A stretch of DNA of 54,268 nt from Thermosaccharophagus gerlachensis (lineage in GTDB: Bacteria > Armatimonadota > Fervidibacteria > Fervidibacterales > Thermosaccharophagaceae): positions 1 through 54,268 of the forward strand of contig JBGOEV010000013.1 of NCBI GenBank assembly GCA_041538025.1. Reading direction: 5' to 3'. The notes beneath the pieces are model-generated. The model did no database searches, was not told the origin of the DNA, and saw only the letters and a list, made by a program, of their open reading frames with translations. Position numbers and translations under genes: made by a program. This document shows positions 24,826 to 32,757 of this stretch, one piece after another (position 1 is the stretch's first letter; every line of letters starts with the position of its first letter).

Positions 24826-24909
24826 AAAAAGCGAATTGGTAACCGCATCAACATAGCACTGTTGCATAAAAGCTGGAGCACAATGAAAGAACTAAAGAGG
24901 TGACATATA

Positions 24910-25764
24910 TTGGGCAAAAGCTCTGAAGCAAATTCACATGTGAGCTTAGAATGTGAAAGAGCCTCTTGCGAACGTAGGCATGAATTCTCCCCCTACGCGG
25001 AACCGTATCGCTTTAATGGCTATTATGTGCGAATAGACATTTTTGAGGGACCGATTGAGTTGCTCTTCTACCTTGTGAGGCGGAACGAAGCAAACATTTG
25101 TGAGATCCCCATTGCCGAGATAACTCATCATTTCCTTGAGCAACTACAACTGATGCGTGAGGTGAACATAGCTATCACTTCCGAATTCATAACCTTTGCA
25201 GCGCTCTTGCTGTATATGAAGTCGGTGCTACTACTTCCTGAACCAAGCGCTGTTGAAGAACTCTATAGCGATGAGGAGCAAAAGCTTTCTGAAGAAGAGG
25301 TTAGGGCGTTGCTCACGAAGAAGCTGGTTGAGTATTCGCGTTATCGTGAGGCTGCCGAATACTTGAGGGAACGCAGTGAGAGGAGAGCATTGATGTTCAC
25401 ACGCGTAAATGAGGATGGAACACAGTTGGGTCAGCCTGAAATTGTTGAGCTTGGCAGTATCTCAGTGTTTGACCTGCTTTGGGCATTGCGTGAAGCTTTG
25501 AGCAGGCTCCCGGATGGCTCAAAGCTTCCTATCAAGAGGCGTAAGGTGACTGTGGGGATGCGTATGCAAGCCATACTCTCTAAGCTGCGTTCAAAGCATT
25601 CTGGATGCATGTTCTGGGAACTTTGTGACGACTGTGAGACGAAGCTTGATGTCATCATCACATTTTTAGCCTTGCTTGAATTGTTTAAGCGAAGCCTCAT
25701 CATAATTGAGCAGGAAAGACCTTTTGCTCCAATCATTATCCACATTGCTCCAAATGCATGCTGA
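24910..25764 (+). CDS. scpA: Segregation and condensation protein A
   Basis: ScpA is the kleisin subunit of the bacterial SMC condensin complex, which compacts and helps separate chromosomes. The N-terminal domain shows the family core FEGPIELLFYLVRRNEANICEIPI at about 39-62, then ITSEFITFAALLLYMKSVLLLPEP. A C-terminal winged-helix segment ends in VIITFLALLELFKRSLI. The start is TTG 24910, about nine bases after AGAGGTG; the first 30 residues are extra and poorly conserved. scpB follows 45 bases downstream, the usual pairing. SMC itself is not in the window. Confidence 0.92.
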   Translation: MGKSSEANSHVSLECERASCERRHEFSPYAEPYRFNGYYVRIDIFEGPIELLFYLVRRNEANICEIPIAEITHHFLEQLQLMREVNIAITSEFITFAALLLYMKSVLLLPEPSAVEELYSDEEQKLSEEEVRALLTKKLVEYSRYREAAEYLRERSERRALMFTRVNEDGTQLGQPEIVELGSISVFDLLWALREALSRLPDGSKLPIKRRKVTVGMRMQAILSKLRSKHSGCMFWELCDDCETKLDVIITFLALLELFKRSLIIIEQERPFAPIIIHIAPNAC

Positions 25765-25809
25765 GGTAGCCTATTCACTGCTCGTTCGCTTTGAGGGTGA
25801 GCAAACTGC

Positions 25810-26493
25810 ATGAGGGGCGTAAGTGGCAACATGGATGATGTGCAAAGCCATCCATTTGGTGAGCTGTCTCAAGAGGCTAAATCGGACAAGATGGCTCACT
25901 TGAAGAAAGCGCTTGAGTGCTTGCTCTTCGTGTCAGACAAGCCAATGTTGTTGCGTGAGCTCTCCCAGATCATTGAAGTTGATGAAACACTCACAGAACA
26001 GCTCATCAAAGAGCTGATGAACGAGTATGATGAAAGGAGTGGGTTAGCTATAGTTGAAGTTGCTGGTGGTTATCAGATGGTCACTCGTCCCGAGTATGGG
26101 CGCTATGTTGCGAAGCTTCGTCAGCCACGCCGAGTGAGGCTCTCAAGGGCATCGCTTGAGACGCTCGCTATAATCGCCTATAGGCAACCGATAACACACC
26201 CAGAGATAGAACAAATACGAGGTGTTGATTCTTCACATTGCATAGCAAGGTTGATTGAACTCGGGCTCGTCAAGATAACTGGTAGGAAAAACTCGCCCGG
26301 ACGCCCATACCTCTACGCTACTACCGAGCGCTTCCTTGAGGTGTTCGGGTTGAAGGATCTCTCGGAGTTGCCACCAATTGAACAATGGCATCAGAAGGCT
26401 AAAACGATGGGTGTTAGTCAGACAATGGACGAAGTTGAAGGTGATGCATCAGCTTCAGATGATGCTAAGGTGAATGATCCTGATGCGCAATGA
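25810..26493 (+). CDS. scpB: Segregation and condensation protein B
   Basis: ScpB is the kleisin-associated winged-helix dimer of the SMC-ScpAB complex. Recognisable segments are ALECLLFVSDKPMLLRELSQIIEV, GYQMVTRPEYGRYVAKL and the well-conserved LSRASLETLAIIAYRQPITHPEIEQIRGVD. ATG 25810 has GAGGGTGAG upstream; an internal ATG at 25831 is possible and would remove seven residues. The last 35 residues are acidic and low in complexity, as often seen. It overlaps the DUF2723 gene by 11 bases. Confidence 0.93.
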   Translation: MRGVSGNMDDVQSHPFGELSQEAKSDKMAHLKKALECLLFVSDKPMLLRELSQIIEVDETLTEQLIKELMNEYDERSGLAIVEVAGGYQMVTRPEYGRYVAKLRQPRRVRLSRASLETLAIIAYRQPITHPEIEQIRGVDSSHCIARLIELGLVKITGRKNSPGRPYLYATTERFLEVFGLKDLSELPPIEQWHQKAKTMGVSQTMDEVEGDASASDDAKVNDPDAQ

Positions 26494-28462
26494 TGGCTTG
26501 AAGCTGAAGCACTTAAACAAGTTTTTGCTCTTCGGCTCTTTCCTCATACCTTTCTCAGTCTACATATGGACGCTTGCTCCAACTGTTTCATTCGGCGGAG
26601 ATTGTGGTGATTTCATAACTGGGAGTGCGCTTATGGCTCTCGTCCATCCAAGTGGCTATCCACTGCACTTGCTACTTTCAAAGTTGTTAACCATCATAGT
26701 GCCTTTCGGTGACATCTCTTTTAGGGTTAACTTACTCTCTGCTCTCTTCGGTGCAGCTTCATGCACACTTGCATATTGCATCGTCACGGACTTAACAGGA
26801 GCATACTTTGCAGGTTTCATTACAGCTATGTCACTTGGTTTCTCATATGTCTTTTGGTCTCAAGCAGTTATAGCCGAAGTTTACACAGGCTCTGTCTTCT
26901 TCACCTTGCTACCGGTGCTGTTGCTTATTAAGCTGCAAAAGACCGGTGATAAGCGTTACCTATACGGGTTATGGTCGGCAATTGGTTTGAGTGTATGCCA
27001 TCACCTTTCAACGCTTATGAGTGCACCGGCAATCCTTATAGCGCTGCTCGCATTCCCGAGGAGATTGAGGTTCAAGTGGGTTGACTTGCTCATAGCTTCT
27101 GTTTTCTTTCTTTTGCCCTCCGTTCAATACGCATACATCCCCTTGCGTGCCAAAAGGGCTACCATCCATAGATACTGGCACGATGGCTATCGCTTCCCAG
27201 ACCCTGCAAAATCGTTTGAGGGATTCAAGTTCTATGTCACAGGGCAGATGTATCGCACCAAGATGATGTCCATACCGATGCGCAGGTTGCCAGAAAGGTT
27301 TTTCTATTGGGTGAAGGTTGGGATGGCACAACTGTGGCTTATATTTTCGCTCGTGCCTGCGGGTTTCGTTGCGCTGGCATTCATCTCTCCCTCAGTTTTG
27401 ATAGCGTCCATTGGTGGTTTGCTTGCACAGCTCTTGTTTTACCTTGGGTATGATGTCCCCGATATCGTTTACTTCTACTTACCATCTTGGGCTATATGCG
27501 CATATGTTGGTGGTGTAGGGGCAGGTTGCATCTGGGAAACGGTTAGGCAACTTGGGGCACGCAACAAGTCCGTCAACATCCTCCTTTTGGTTTTTACGGC
27601 GATACTTATCAGCACAACTCTCTCTCAAGCTGTAATCGCATACCCACTTGCTTCAATGCGTGGTAACACGCTCGCAAAAGATATGGCTGAGGATATACTT
27701 GCAAACTTGCCTAAGGGCTCAAAACTGCTTATCATGAGCGATGATTTGTTGTTTGCAATTTGGGTTGTGCAGCGTGTTGAGAATAAGCGGATGGATGTGG
27801 AATTGTTCAGTTATCCAAATGATGAGCGTTGGGCTGATGAAATGGCATGGAAGCATGTGAGGAAGTTCATTGGGAAAGGGTTAGTGTATGTTACATTTGT
27901 CTCGCCCAGCTCAAGGAAGTGGTTTTTGCATCCACGTGGATGGGTTGCGATGCTTTCAGAGAAACCGCCACTTAGAGTGCTTGGTAAAGGTTCACCACCG
28001 CTGAATGCTTTGATAGATGCTCCATGTGCGCGCCTTATTGAACTAAAGTTGCATCGCGAGCGCATACATCCTGAAATGTTCGTCGCCTTCACCTGTCATT
28101 GGTATGTGCTTGACCCATCGCAAGTAAAAGAAGCGAGGGTGTTATGGCTCTTGCGCATGAAGGATACAGACATAGCTTATCCGCCAGTAAAAGATGCTGG
28201 TGGAAACAAAAGACCATTTTGGGTTGCTGAGGCTCACGAGCTAATTCCACATAATGTTTTGGTATCAGTTGGCGATGTCGTCACTGTTGACTATTGTCTG
28301 CCAGCAGAGATAGACATCCTGCCCGGGAAATATGAGCTCCTTGCAGCAGTTGTTCACAAACAGGAGTTAGAAGGGCTAAAGCTAAGTGATGGCAAGGAGC
28401 TTAAAAAGCGTTTCTGGAGCAGGCTAAAAGTGGTTGGTGAGTGCGAGATCTTGATTAGGTGA
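26483..28462 (+). CDS. DUF2723-family polytopic membrane protein (GT-C glycosyltransferase-like)
   Basis: This 659-residue protein has about eleven or twelve membrane segments in the first 390 residues and a soluble C-terminal domain. The N-terminal APTVSFGGDCGDFITGSALMALVHPSGYPLHLLLSKL matches the DUF2723 family core, where the acidic pair and the HPxGYPL motif resemble the first loop of GT-C glycosyltransferases. ATG 26483 was preferred over 26474 because AAGGTGA sits at workable spacing; both overlap scpB. It may transfer sugars from a lipid carrier in the envelope, which is inference. The family has no firmly known activity. Confidence 0.8.
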   Translation: MRNDGLKLKHLNKFLLFGSFLIPFSVYIWTLAPTVSFGGDCGDFITGSALMALVHPSGYPLHLLLSKLLTIIVPFGDISFRVNLLSALFGAASCTLAYCIVTDLTGAYFAGFITAMSLGFSYVFWSQAVIAEVYTGSVFFTLLPVLLLIKLQKTGDKRYLYGLWSAIGLSVCHHLSTLMSAPAILIALLAFPRRLRFKWVDLLIASVFFLLPSVQYAYIPLRAKRATIHRYWHDGYRFPDPAKSFEGFKFYVTGQMYRTKMMSIPMRRLPERFFYWVKVGMAQLWLIFSLVPAGFVALAFISPSVLIASIGGLLAQLLFYLGYDVPDIVYFYLPSWAICAYVGGVGAGCIWETVRQLGARNKSVNILLLVFTAILISTTLSQAVIAYPLASMRGNTLAKDMAEDILANLPKGSKLLIMSDDLLFAIWVVQRVENKRMDVELFSYPNDERWADEMAWKHVRKFIGKGLVYVTFVSPSSRKWFLHPRGWVAMLSEKPPLRVLGKGSPPLNALIDAPCARLIELKLHRERIHPEMFVAFTCHWYVLDPSQVKEARVLWLLRMKDTDIAYPPVKDAGGNKRPFWVAEAHELIPHNVLVSVGDVVTVDYCLPAEIDILPGKYELLAAVVHKQELEGLKLSDGKELKKRFWSRLKVVGECEILIR

Positions 28463-28502
28463 CAAGTTGCCTTCCCACTTGCCTATCCCCGACCGAAACC
28501 AC

Positions 28503-29531
28503 TCAAGGCAGTATGAGCATTGCATCACCGAATGAATAAAATCGGTATCGCTCATTTATCGCTATTTGATAAGCTTTCATCGTCAACTCGAGCCCAGCGA
28601 ATGCTACGACAAGTAAAAGGTTTGTTGAGCGTGGCATATGGAAGTTTGTTATGAGCGAGTCCACAACTTTGAACTTGTATCCGGGAGTGATGTATAGGTT
28701 TGTCCAACCTGCCCAAGGTTTTACAGTCCCATCCTCATCAGCGACGCTCTCAAGCACCCTTACAACTGTTGTCCCAACAGCTACAATTCTCTTTCCATTT
28801 GTTTTAGCCATGTTGATTTCGTTGGCAGCGTCTTCTGAGACTTCGCAGTATTCCTCCTCCATCTTGTGTTGCTCAACTTCTGAAGAGGTAATCGGTTTAA
28901 ATGTAGCCCATCCTATGTGCAGTGTGACTGAGGTTATTTTGATGCCTGCTCTCACAAGTTCATCCATAAGGCGTTCGGTAAAATGCAATCCAGCAGTTGG
29001 TGCAGCCACTGAGCCAAGCTTCTTTGCATAGACGGTTTGGTAACTTTTTTCATCACTGACCTCACGCTTGATGTATGGTGGCGTTGGGACATTACCATAC
29101 TTTTCAAGTGCCTCCCAGAATTCCGAGCCGGCTTTGTTAAACTGAACAACTCTCGTTCCCGTTTGTTTTACCTCAACGACCTTCCCAAGGAAGTCATCAC
29201 CAAAAACTATCTCAGTTTCTGGTCTTGCCCTCTTAGCTGGGCATGCGAGCGCTTCCCAAACACCATCTTCAAGTTGGCGCAGGAGTAACAGTTCAACCTT
29301 CCCGCCAGTTGGTAGCCTCCGCCCACGAAGACGCGCCTTTATCACCTTCGTATCGTTCACCACGATAATGTCGCCTGATGATAAAAGCTCCACAAGCTCA
29401 TAAAACACTCGGTGTTGAATTTCACCACTGCTCTTATGCAACACCATCAACCTTGCGCAGTCCCTCGGTTCAATCGGTTCTTGTGCTATGAGTTCCTTTG
29501 GAAGCTCAAAGTCAAGCAACTCCACTCGCAT
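28503..29531 (-). CDS. queA: S-adenosylmethionine:tRNA ribosyltransferase-isomerase
   Basis: QueA transfers and rearranges the ribosyl group of SAM onto preQ1 in tRNA to make epoxyqueuosine. The 342-residue protein has the family start VELLDFELPKELIAQEPIEPRDCARLMVL, the middle VAAPTAGLHFTERLMDEL, and the C-terminal ITNFHMPRSTNLLLVVAFAG. The ATG at 29531 follows GAGGGAGAGG; the frame extends 28 codons upstream without family similarity. It is divergent from the ATP synthase operon. No other queuosine genes are in the window. Confidence 0.95.
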   Translation of the reverse strand: MRVELLDFELPKELIAQEPIEPRDCARLMVLHKSSGEIQHRVFYELVELLSSGDIIVVNDTKVIKARLRGRRLPTGGKVELLLLRQLEDGVWEALACPAKRARPETEIVFGDDFLGKVVEVKQTGTRVVQFNKAGSEFWEALEKYGNVPTPPYIKREVSDEKSYQTVYAKKLGSVAAPTAGLHFTERLMDELVRAGIKITSVTLHIGWATFKPITSSEVEQHKMEEEYCEVSEDAANEINMAKTNGKRIVAVGTTVVRVLESVADEDGTVKPWAGWTNLYITPGYKFKVVDSLITNFHMPRSTNLLLVVAFAGLELTMKAYQIAINERYRFYSFGDAMLILP

Positions 29532-29707
29532 TTCCTCTCCCTCTAAACAACAGATTTGATGATTTGGCTTCCCTTTCGGTGTGATGCTGATGAGGCGTAT
29601 TATGGATGAGAGCATCCAGCTCTAAATCGTATCAACTCTGAACCGTATTCCAAGCGCTCGCTTTTTGAGTATACCGCAGTTTTGCTTGGTAGCATCATAA
29701 TGGATAA

Positions 29708-29998
29708 TTGTGGAGTTTATCACAGCTCTGTAAGCGCAGTGGCTGGTGCAGTGAAGTGCTAAGAAGACGATCAAACAATGATGATAAGCAGCAAGATAGC
29801 AAATGGAAGCGGGAAAGTGCTCTCATCTACGGCTCTGGGAGCATATTCGTTGGGGCTGTTGTGCTTGGGTGGCTTGTGGGAAGGTGGATTGATAACATGT
29901 TCTCGCTTAACGGTATAGGCGTTGCAATAGGCATACTTATCGGATTTGCTGCAGGTGCTTATGAAGTGTTGAAGAGCTTGTCAAAGCTTAGCGGGTGA
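29708..29998 (+). CDS. AtpZ/AtpI-like small membrane protein at the head of the ATP synthase operon
   Basis: This protein of up to 96 residues has a charged N-terminus and two membrane helices (SIFVGAVVLGWLVGRWIDNMF and GVAIGILIGFAAGAYEVLKSL), the architecture of AtpZ/AtpI 'putative F0F1-ATPase subunit' proteins. These are often the first gene of the operon and have been linked to c-ring assembly or magnesium/calcium transport. The start is uncertain: TTG 29708 and GTG 29756 are both possible and neither has a good ribosome site. A GATAAT overlapping the TTG might be a -10 element, which would favour 29756. Confidence 0.7.
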   Translation: MWSLSQLCKRSGWCSEVLRRRSNNDDKQQDSKWKRESALIYGSGSIFVGAVVLGWLVGRWIDNMFSLNGIGVAIGILIGFAAGAYEVLKSLSKLSG

Positions 29999-30013
29999 GA
30001 AGGCGAGTGGCAA

Positions 30014-30436
30014 ATGGTGTCTTCAGAAAAGGGCTTCATAAAGAGGCTTTGTAGCACAACCCTCATTATTGGCATTTTGGTTTGCCTTGTGTTGTGTGAG
30101 TTCCAAGATTGGCGGTTGATATTAAGTTACTCGGTCGGCTTGCTATTAGGGTTGCTCTTCGTGTGCATTACAGGTATATTTGTCACGGATCTCGTCTTCC
30201 GACGAAATTACAGGCACAAGCTCGCTGTTGGACTGATGGTCATGAAATATGCGTTGCTACTTTTATCGCTTTATCTTCTCTCAACCTACAGGGCTATAAA
30301 CTACTTTGGCTTGCTCGTTGGTTTGTCTTTAGCGCCATTTGTGCTTGTGCTCAAGCTCGCTGGTAGAAGCATCATTGAGGGCAAAAGAGTTGTAGCTGAG
30401 GGTGATTCGGAGGGTGAGATGAATGAAAGGTGCTGA
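30014..30436 (+). CDS. atpI: ATP synthase subunit I-like membrane protein
   Basis: This 140-residue protein has four predicted membrane helices, the layout of the ATP synthase I family that helps assemble the c-ring. Sequence identity is not distinctive, so the call depends on size, topology and its position between the AtpZ-like gene and atpB. ATG 30014 is preceded by GAGAAGGCGAG. It overlaps atpB by 14 bases. It could be any small membrane protein recruited to the operon, but the position is typical. Confidence 0.65.
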   Translation: MVSSEKGFIKRLCSTTLIIGILVCLVLCEFQDWRLILSYSVGLLLGLLFVCITGIFVTDLVFRRNYRHKLAVGLMVMKYALLLLSLYLLSTYRAINYFGLLVGLSLAPFVLVLKLAGRSIIEGKRVVAEGDSEGEMNERC

Positions 30437-31232
30437 AGCCTTTCACCCACCTTCTGTTGCGCCACCTGAGGAAACTTGGTTCCACTTCATCTGGCTACTG
30501 ACGCAAAGGACTCGTTTTCCAATACCAGATTGGCTTTTCATAAGCTGGCTTGTCATCTTTGGACTTGTTGTTTGGGCATGGTGGACAAAACGCACTTTGA
30601 GACAGCTTGAAGGTTCGGTTAACCAGACGATTGCCGAATGGTTCGTTGAAGCAATTGAAAATTTTGCCGTCTCAATCATTGGTCCGAAGGGGCACATCTA
30701 TGCACCACTTATAGGGACACTCTTCATTTACATCCTTTTGCTCAACCTTATAGGGCTACTTCCGGGCTTCATGTCACCTTCATCTCATCCGTATGTCACG
30801 ATAGGGCTTGCAGTGGCTGCGATTACAAGTGTCCATATCATAGCGCTTAGGGAATTAGGGCTAAAAGGCTACTTGATGCATTATGTTGATAAGCCACTTT
30901 TGAGCAACATCCTTACAGCATGGATGGTGCCAATCACGATATGCATCCACATTGCCAGTGAGGCTGCAAAAGTTATATCGCTCTCTATGCGATTGTTTGG
31001 AAACATTTTTGGTGAGGATGTTGTTCTATATCAATTTGCGCTTCTCGGGTTGGCTGCCTATGGTTTCTTCCGAAACCTTATTGGGTTGCCAACCCCGTTC
31101 CAAATGCTTTTTCCGTTCCAACTTCCTGTAGTTTTGCTCCACATCCTCATAGGCATTGTGCAAGCTTACGTCTTTTCGCTCCTTACAGGTGTCTATATTG
31201 GCATGTTCTTACAGCACGAGGAGGCTGAGTAG
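30423..31232 (+). CDS. atpB: F-type ATP synthase subunit a
   Basis: This 269-residue membrane subunit forms the two half-channels beside the c-ring. The essential Arg helix is present as VISLSMRLFGNIFGEDVV (near 185-202), and the final helix FPFQLPVVLLHILIGIVQAYVFSLLTGVYI holds the conserved Gln. The N-terminal 35 residues form an extended segment before the first helix. ATG 30423 follows GGAGGGTGAG. Standard order atpB-atpE-atpF follows. Whether the channel suits H+ or Na+ cannot be told from this chain alone; the c subunit suggests Na+. Confidence 0.93.
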   Translation: MKGAEAFHPPSVAPPEETWFHFIWLLTQRTRFPIPDWLFISWLVIFGLVVWAWWTKRTLRQLEGSVNQTIAEWFVEAIENFAVSIIGPKGHIYAPLIGTLFIYILLLNLIGLLPGFMSPSSHPYVTIGLAVAAITSVHIIALRELGLKGYLMHYVDKPLLSNILTAWMVPITICIHIASEAAKVISLSMRLFGNIFGEDVVLYQFALLGLAAYGFFRNLIGLPTPFQMLFPFQLPVVLLHILIGIVQAYVFSLLTGVYIGMFLQHEEAE

Positions 31233-31270
31233 TTGGTCTTTGAAAGACTAACCTAAAGGGGGGATTAACG

Positions 31271-31531
31271 GTGGGGGAGGCTATGGTAGCGATAACAGTA
31301 TTTGGTTCAAGTGTTGCTCTTGGTTTGCCAATAGCAGTCGCATTTGCATCGCATGCTCAAAGTCGTGCAGCTGTAGCTGCATGCGAAGCTGTTGCGAGGC
31401 AACCGGAGGCTGCAGGGCATGTTTGGCGCTTCCTCATGTTAACGCTTGTGCTCATTGAGTCTCTTGTCATCTATGCCCTTGTTGCATTCTTTGTCCTTCA
31501 AGGCTTGCTTGCAAGGATGGTAGTGCATTAG
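31271..31531 (+). CDS. atpE: F-type ATP synthase subunit c with sodium-type ligand residues
   Basis: This 86-residue hairpin of two membrane helices around the polar loop RQPEA (43-47) forms the rotor ring. The ion-binding carboxylate is E63 in LVLIESLVIYALV. Counting back from the RQP loop, Q30 aligns with Gln32 of the Ilyobacter sodium c subunit, and E63-S64 and Y68 align with its Glu65-Ser66 and Tyr70. The Thr67 position is Leu. The glycine-rich GxGxGxG run of helix 1 is replaced by V23, F25, S27 and A29. The GTG start at 31271 follows a G-rich site. Sodium coupling is inference from these residues. Confidence 0.92.
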   Translation: MGEAMVAITVFGSSVALGLPIAVAFASHAQSRAAVAACEAVARQPEAAGHVWRFLMLTLVLIESLVIYALVAFFVLQGLLARMVVH

Positions 31532-31608
31532 GCTTCTCTCTTTTGCGCCTCAAGGACGTAAATTGATATGTGAAGCTACTTATAGCGTTTGCCATTGAAG
31601 CGAGGTGC

Positions 31609-32166
31609 ATGGAAGTGGAGCAAATAAGTCCACTTGATGTGTTGAGCAAATTGCATCTTGATTGGGGTTACATCCTTACGCAAGCTGGTAGCTTCCTGAT
31701 ACTCCTCTTTTTGATGACGAAGCTATTGTTCAGACCAATCCAAAAGCTACTCAACGAGCGTCGTGAGCAGGTGCGCAAAGCCATTGAAGATGCAGAGAGA
31801 CAACGGCAGGAGATGGAGAGGTTAAGAAGCGAATATGAAGAGCGTTTAACTCGCATTGAGGAAGAGGCGAGGCAACGTTTACAGGAAGCAATGCGGGAGG
31901 CTTATGCAGCGAGAGATGAGCTACTTGTGCGTGCGAGGGAGGAAGCCCAAAGGATATTGGAACGCGCTCGCCAAGAAATCCAATATGAGCGGGAAAAGAT
32001 GTTGATTGACTTGCGTGATTTCATTGTTGAGTTTGCTGCTGCGATAAGTGAGAAGGCTGTGAGGATGACCTTAGACACTGAAGCACATAGAAGGCTTATA
32101 GCTCAAATCATTGACAAGGAGTTGCCAAGAAATGGTGCGGAGGGGCTTGCAAGGAGGAATAACTAA
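31609..32166 (+). CDS. atpF: F-type ATP synthase subunit b
   Basis: This peripheral-stalk subunit has a single N-terminal membrane helix (ILTQAGSFLILLFLMTKLLF) followed by RPIQKLLNERREQVRKAIEDAERQRQEME and a long charged coiled coil to the end, as expected of subunit b. The frame opens at GTG 31570. I chose ATG 31609, preceded by GCGAGGTGC, although spacing is short; GTG 31615 is a third possibility. It overlaps atpH by 35 bases, an unusually long overlap that suggests coupled translation. Length (185 residues) is slightly above the usual 160. Confidence 0.88.
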   Translation: MEVEQISPLDVLSKLHLDWGYILTQAGSFLILLFLMTKLLFRPIQKLLNERREQVRKAIEDAERQRQEMERLRSEYEERLTRIEEEARQRLQEAMREAYAARDELLVRAREEAQRILERARQEIQYEREKMLIDLRDFIVEFAAAISEKAVRMTLDTEAHRRLIAQIIDKELPRNGAEGLARRNN

Positions 32167-32737
32167 ACGATATGCGAAGGCGCTCTTTGAGGTTGCCTTG
32201 AAGCACGGCATCATAGAAGATGTTGAGAGAGGGCTTTCACTTGTGCAAGCTGTTATTGAGCACCACCCAAAATTGCTCAAAGTCTTATCGCATCCACTGA
32301 TCCCGTTCCACAAGAAGAGAGAAATGCTTCACAGGCGTTTTTACAACCATGTTAATGGATTGGTGATGCGCTTTCTTGAACTGCTCTTAAGGAGGGGAAG
32401 GATTGAGGAGTTGAAGAACATACTCCTACTTTTCAGAGAGATGGTTGATGATTGGCGAGGGATATTGCATGTTGAGGTTAAGAGCGCCGTTGAGCTAACA
32501 GAAAGCGAAGTTGAGAGAATAATGGAATGGGCAAGCCAGCTTTGGGGCAAGAAAGTCATCATTAGAGTTGGCGTTGATGAGAACCTTGTAGGTGGGCTTG
32601 TGATAAAGGCTGGTGACAAGCTCCTTGACCTAAGCATAAGAGGAACGATTGAATCCATTGTTGCTAAGGTGAAGAGTGCTTACATTCATTTGGCAGCTTC
32701 TGGACATGGTGAGGAAGATCAGAATGTAACCTCATAG
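32132..32737 (+). CDS. atpH: F-type ATP synthase subunit delta
   Basis: This 201-residue delta subunit links the peripheral stalk to the F1 head. The N-terminal helical bundle shows ITKRYAKALFEVALKHG. The C-terminal part has the family's IIRVGVDENLVGGLVIKAGDKLLDLSIRGTI. ATG 32132 has AAGGAG ten bases upstream, within the end of atpF. Standard position between atpF and atpA. No anomaly was noticed apart from the overlap with the upstream gene. Confidence 0.9.
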   Translation: MVRRGLQGGITKRYAKALFEVALKHGIIEDVERGLSLVQAVIEHHPKLLKVLSHPLIPFHKKREMLHRRFYNHVNGLVMRFLELLLRRGRIEELKNILLLFREMVDDWRGILHVEVKSAVELTESEVERIMEWASQLWGKKVIIRVGVDENLVGGLVIKAGDKLLDLSIRGTIESIVAKVKSAYIHLAASGHGEEDQNVTS

Positions 32738-32757
32738 GCAAGGGGTGAGATTCAAAA

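Noticed and set aside
29690..29710. GATAAT near 29703 as -10 of the ATP synthase operon.
   Set aside because: The -35 hexamer at 17 bases (TTTTGC) is poor. I mention it only in the AtpZ-like start discussion.
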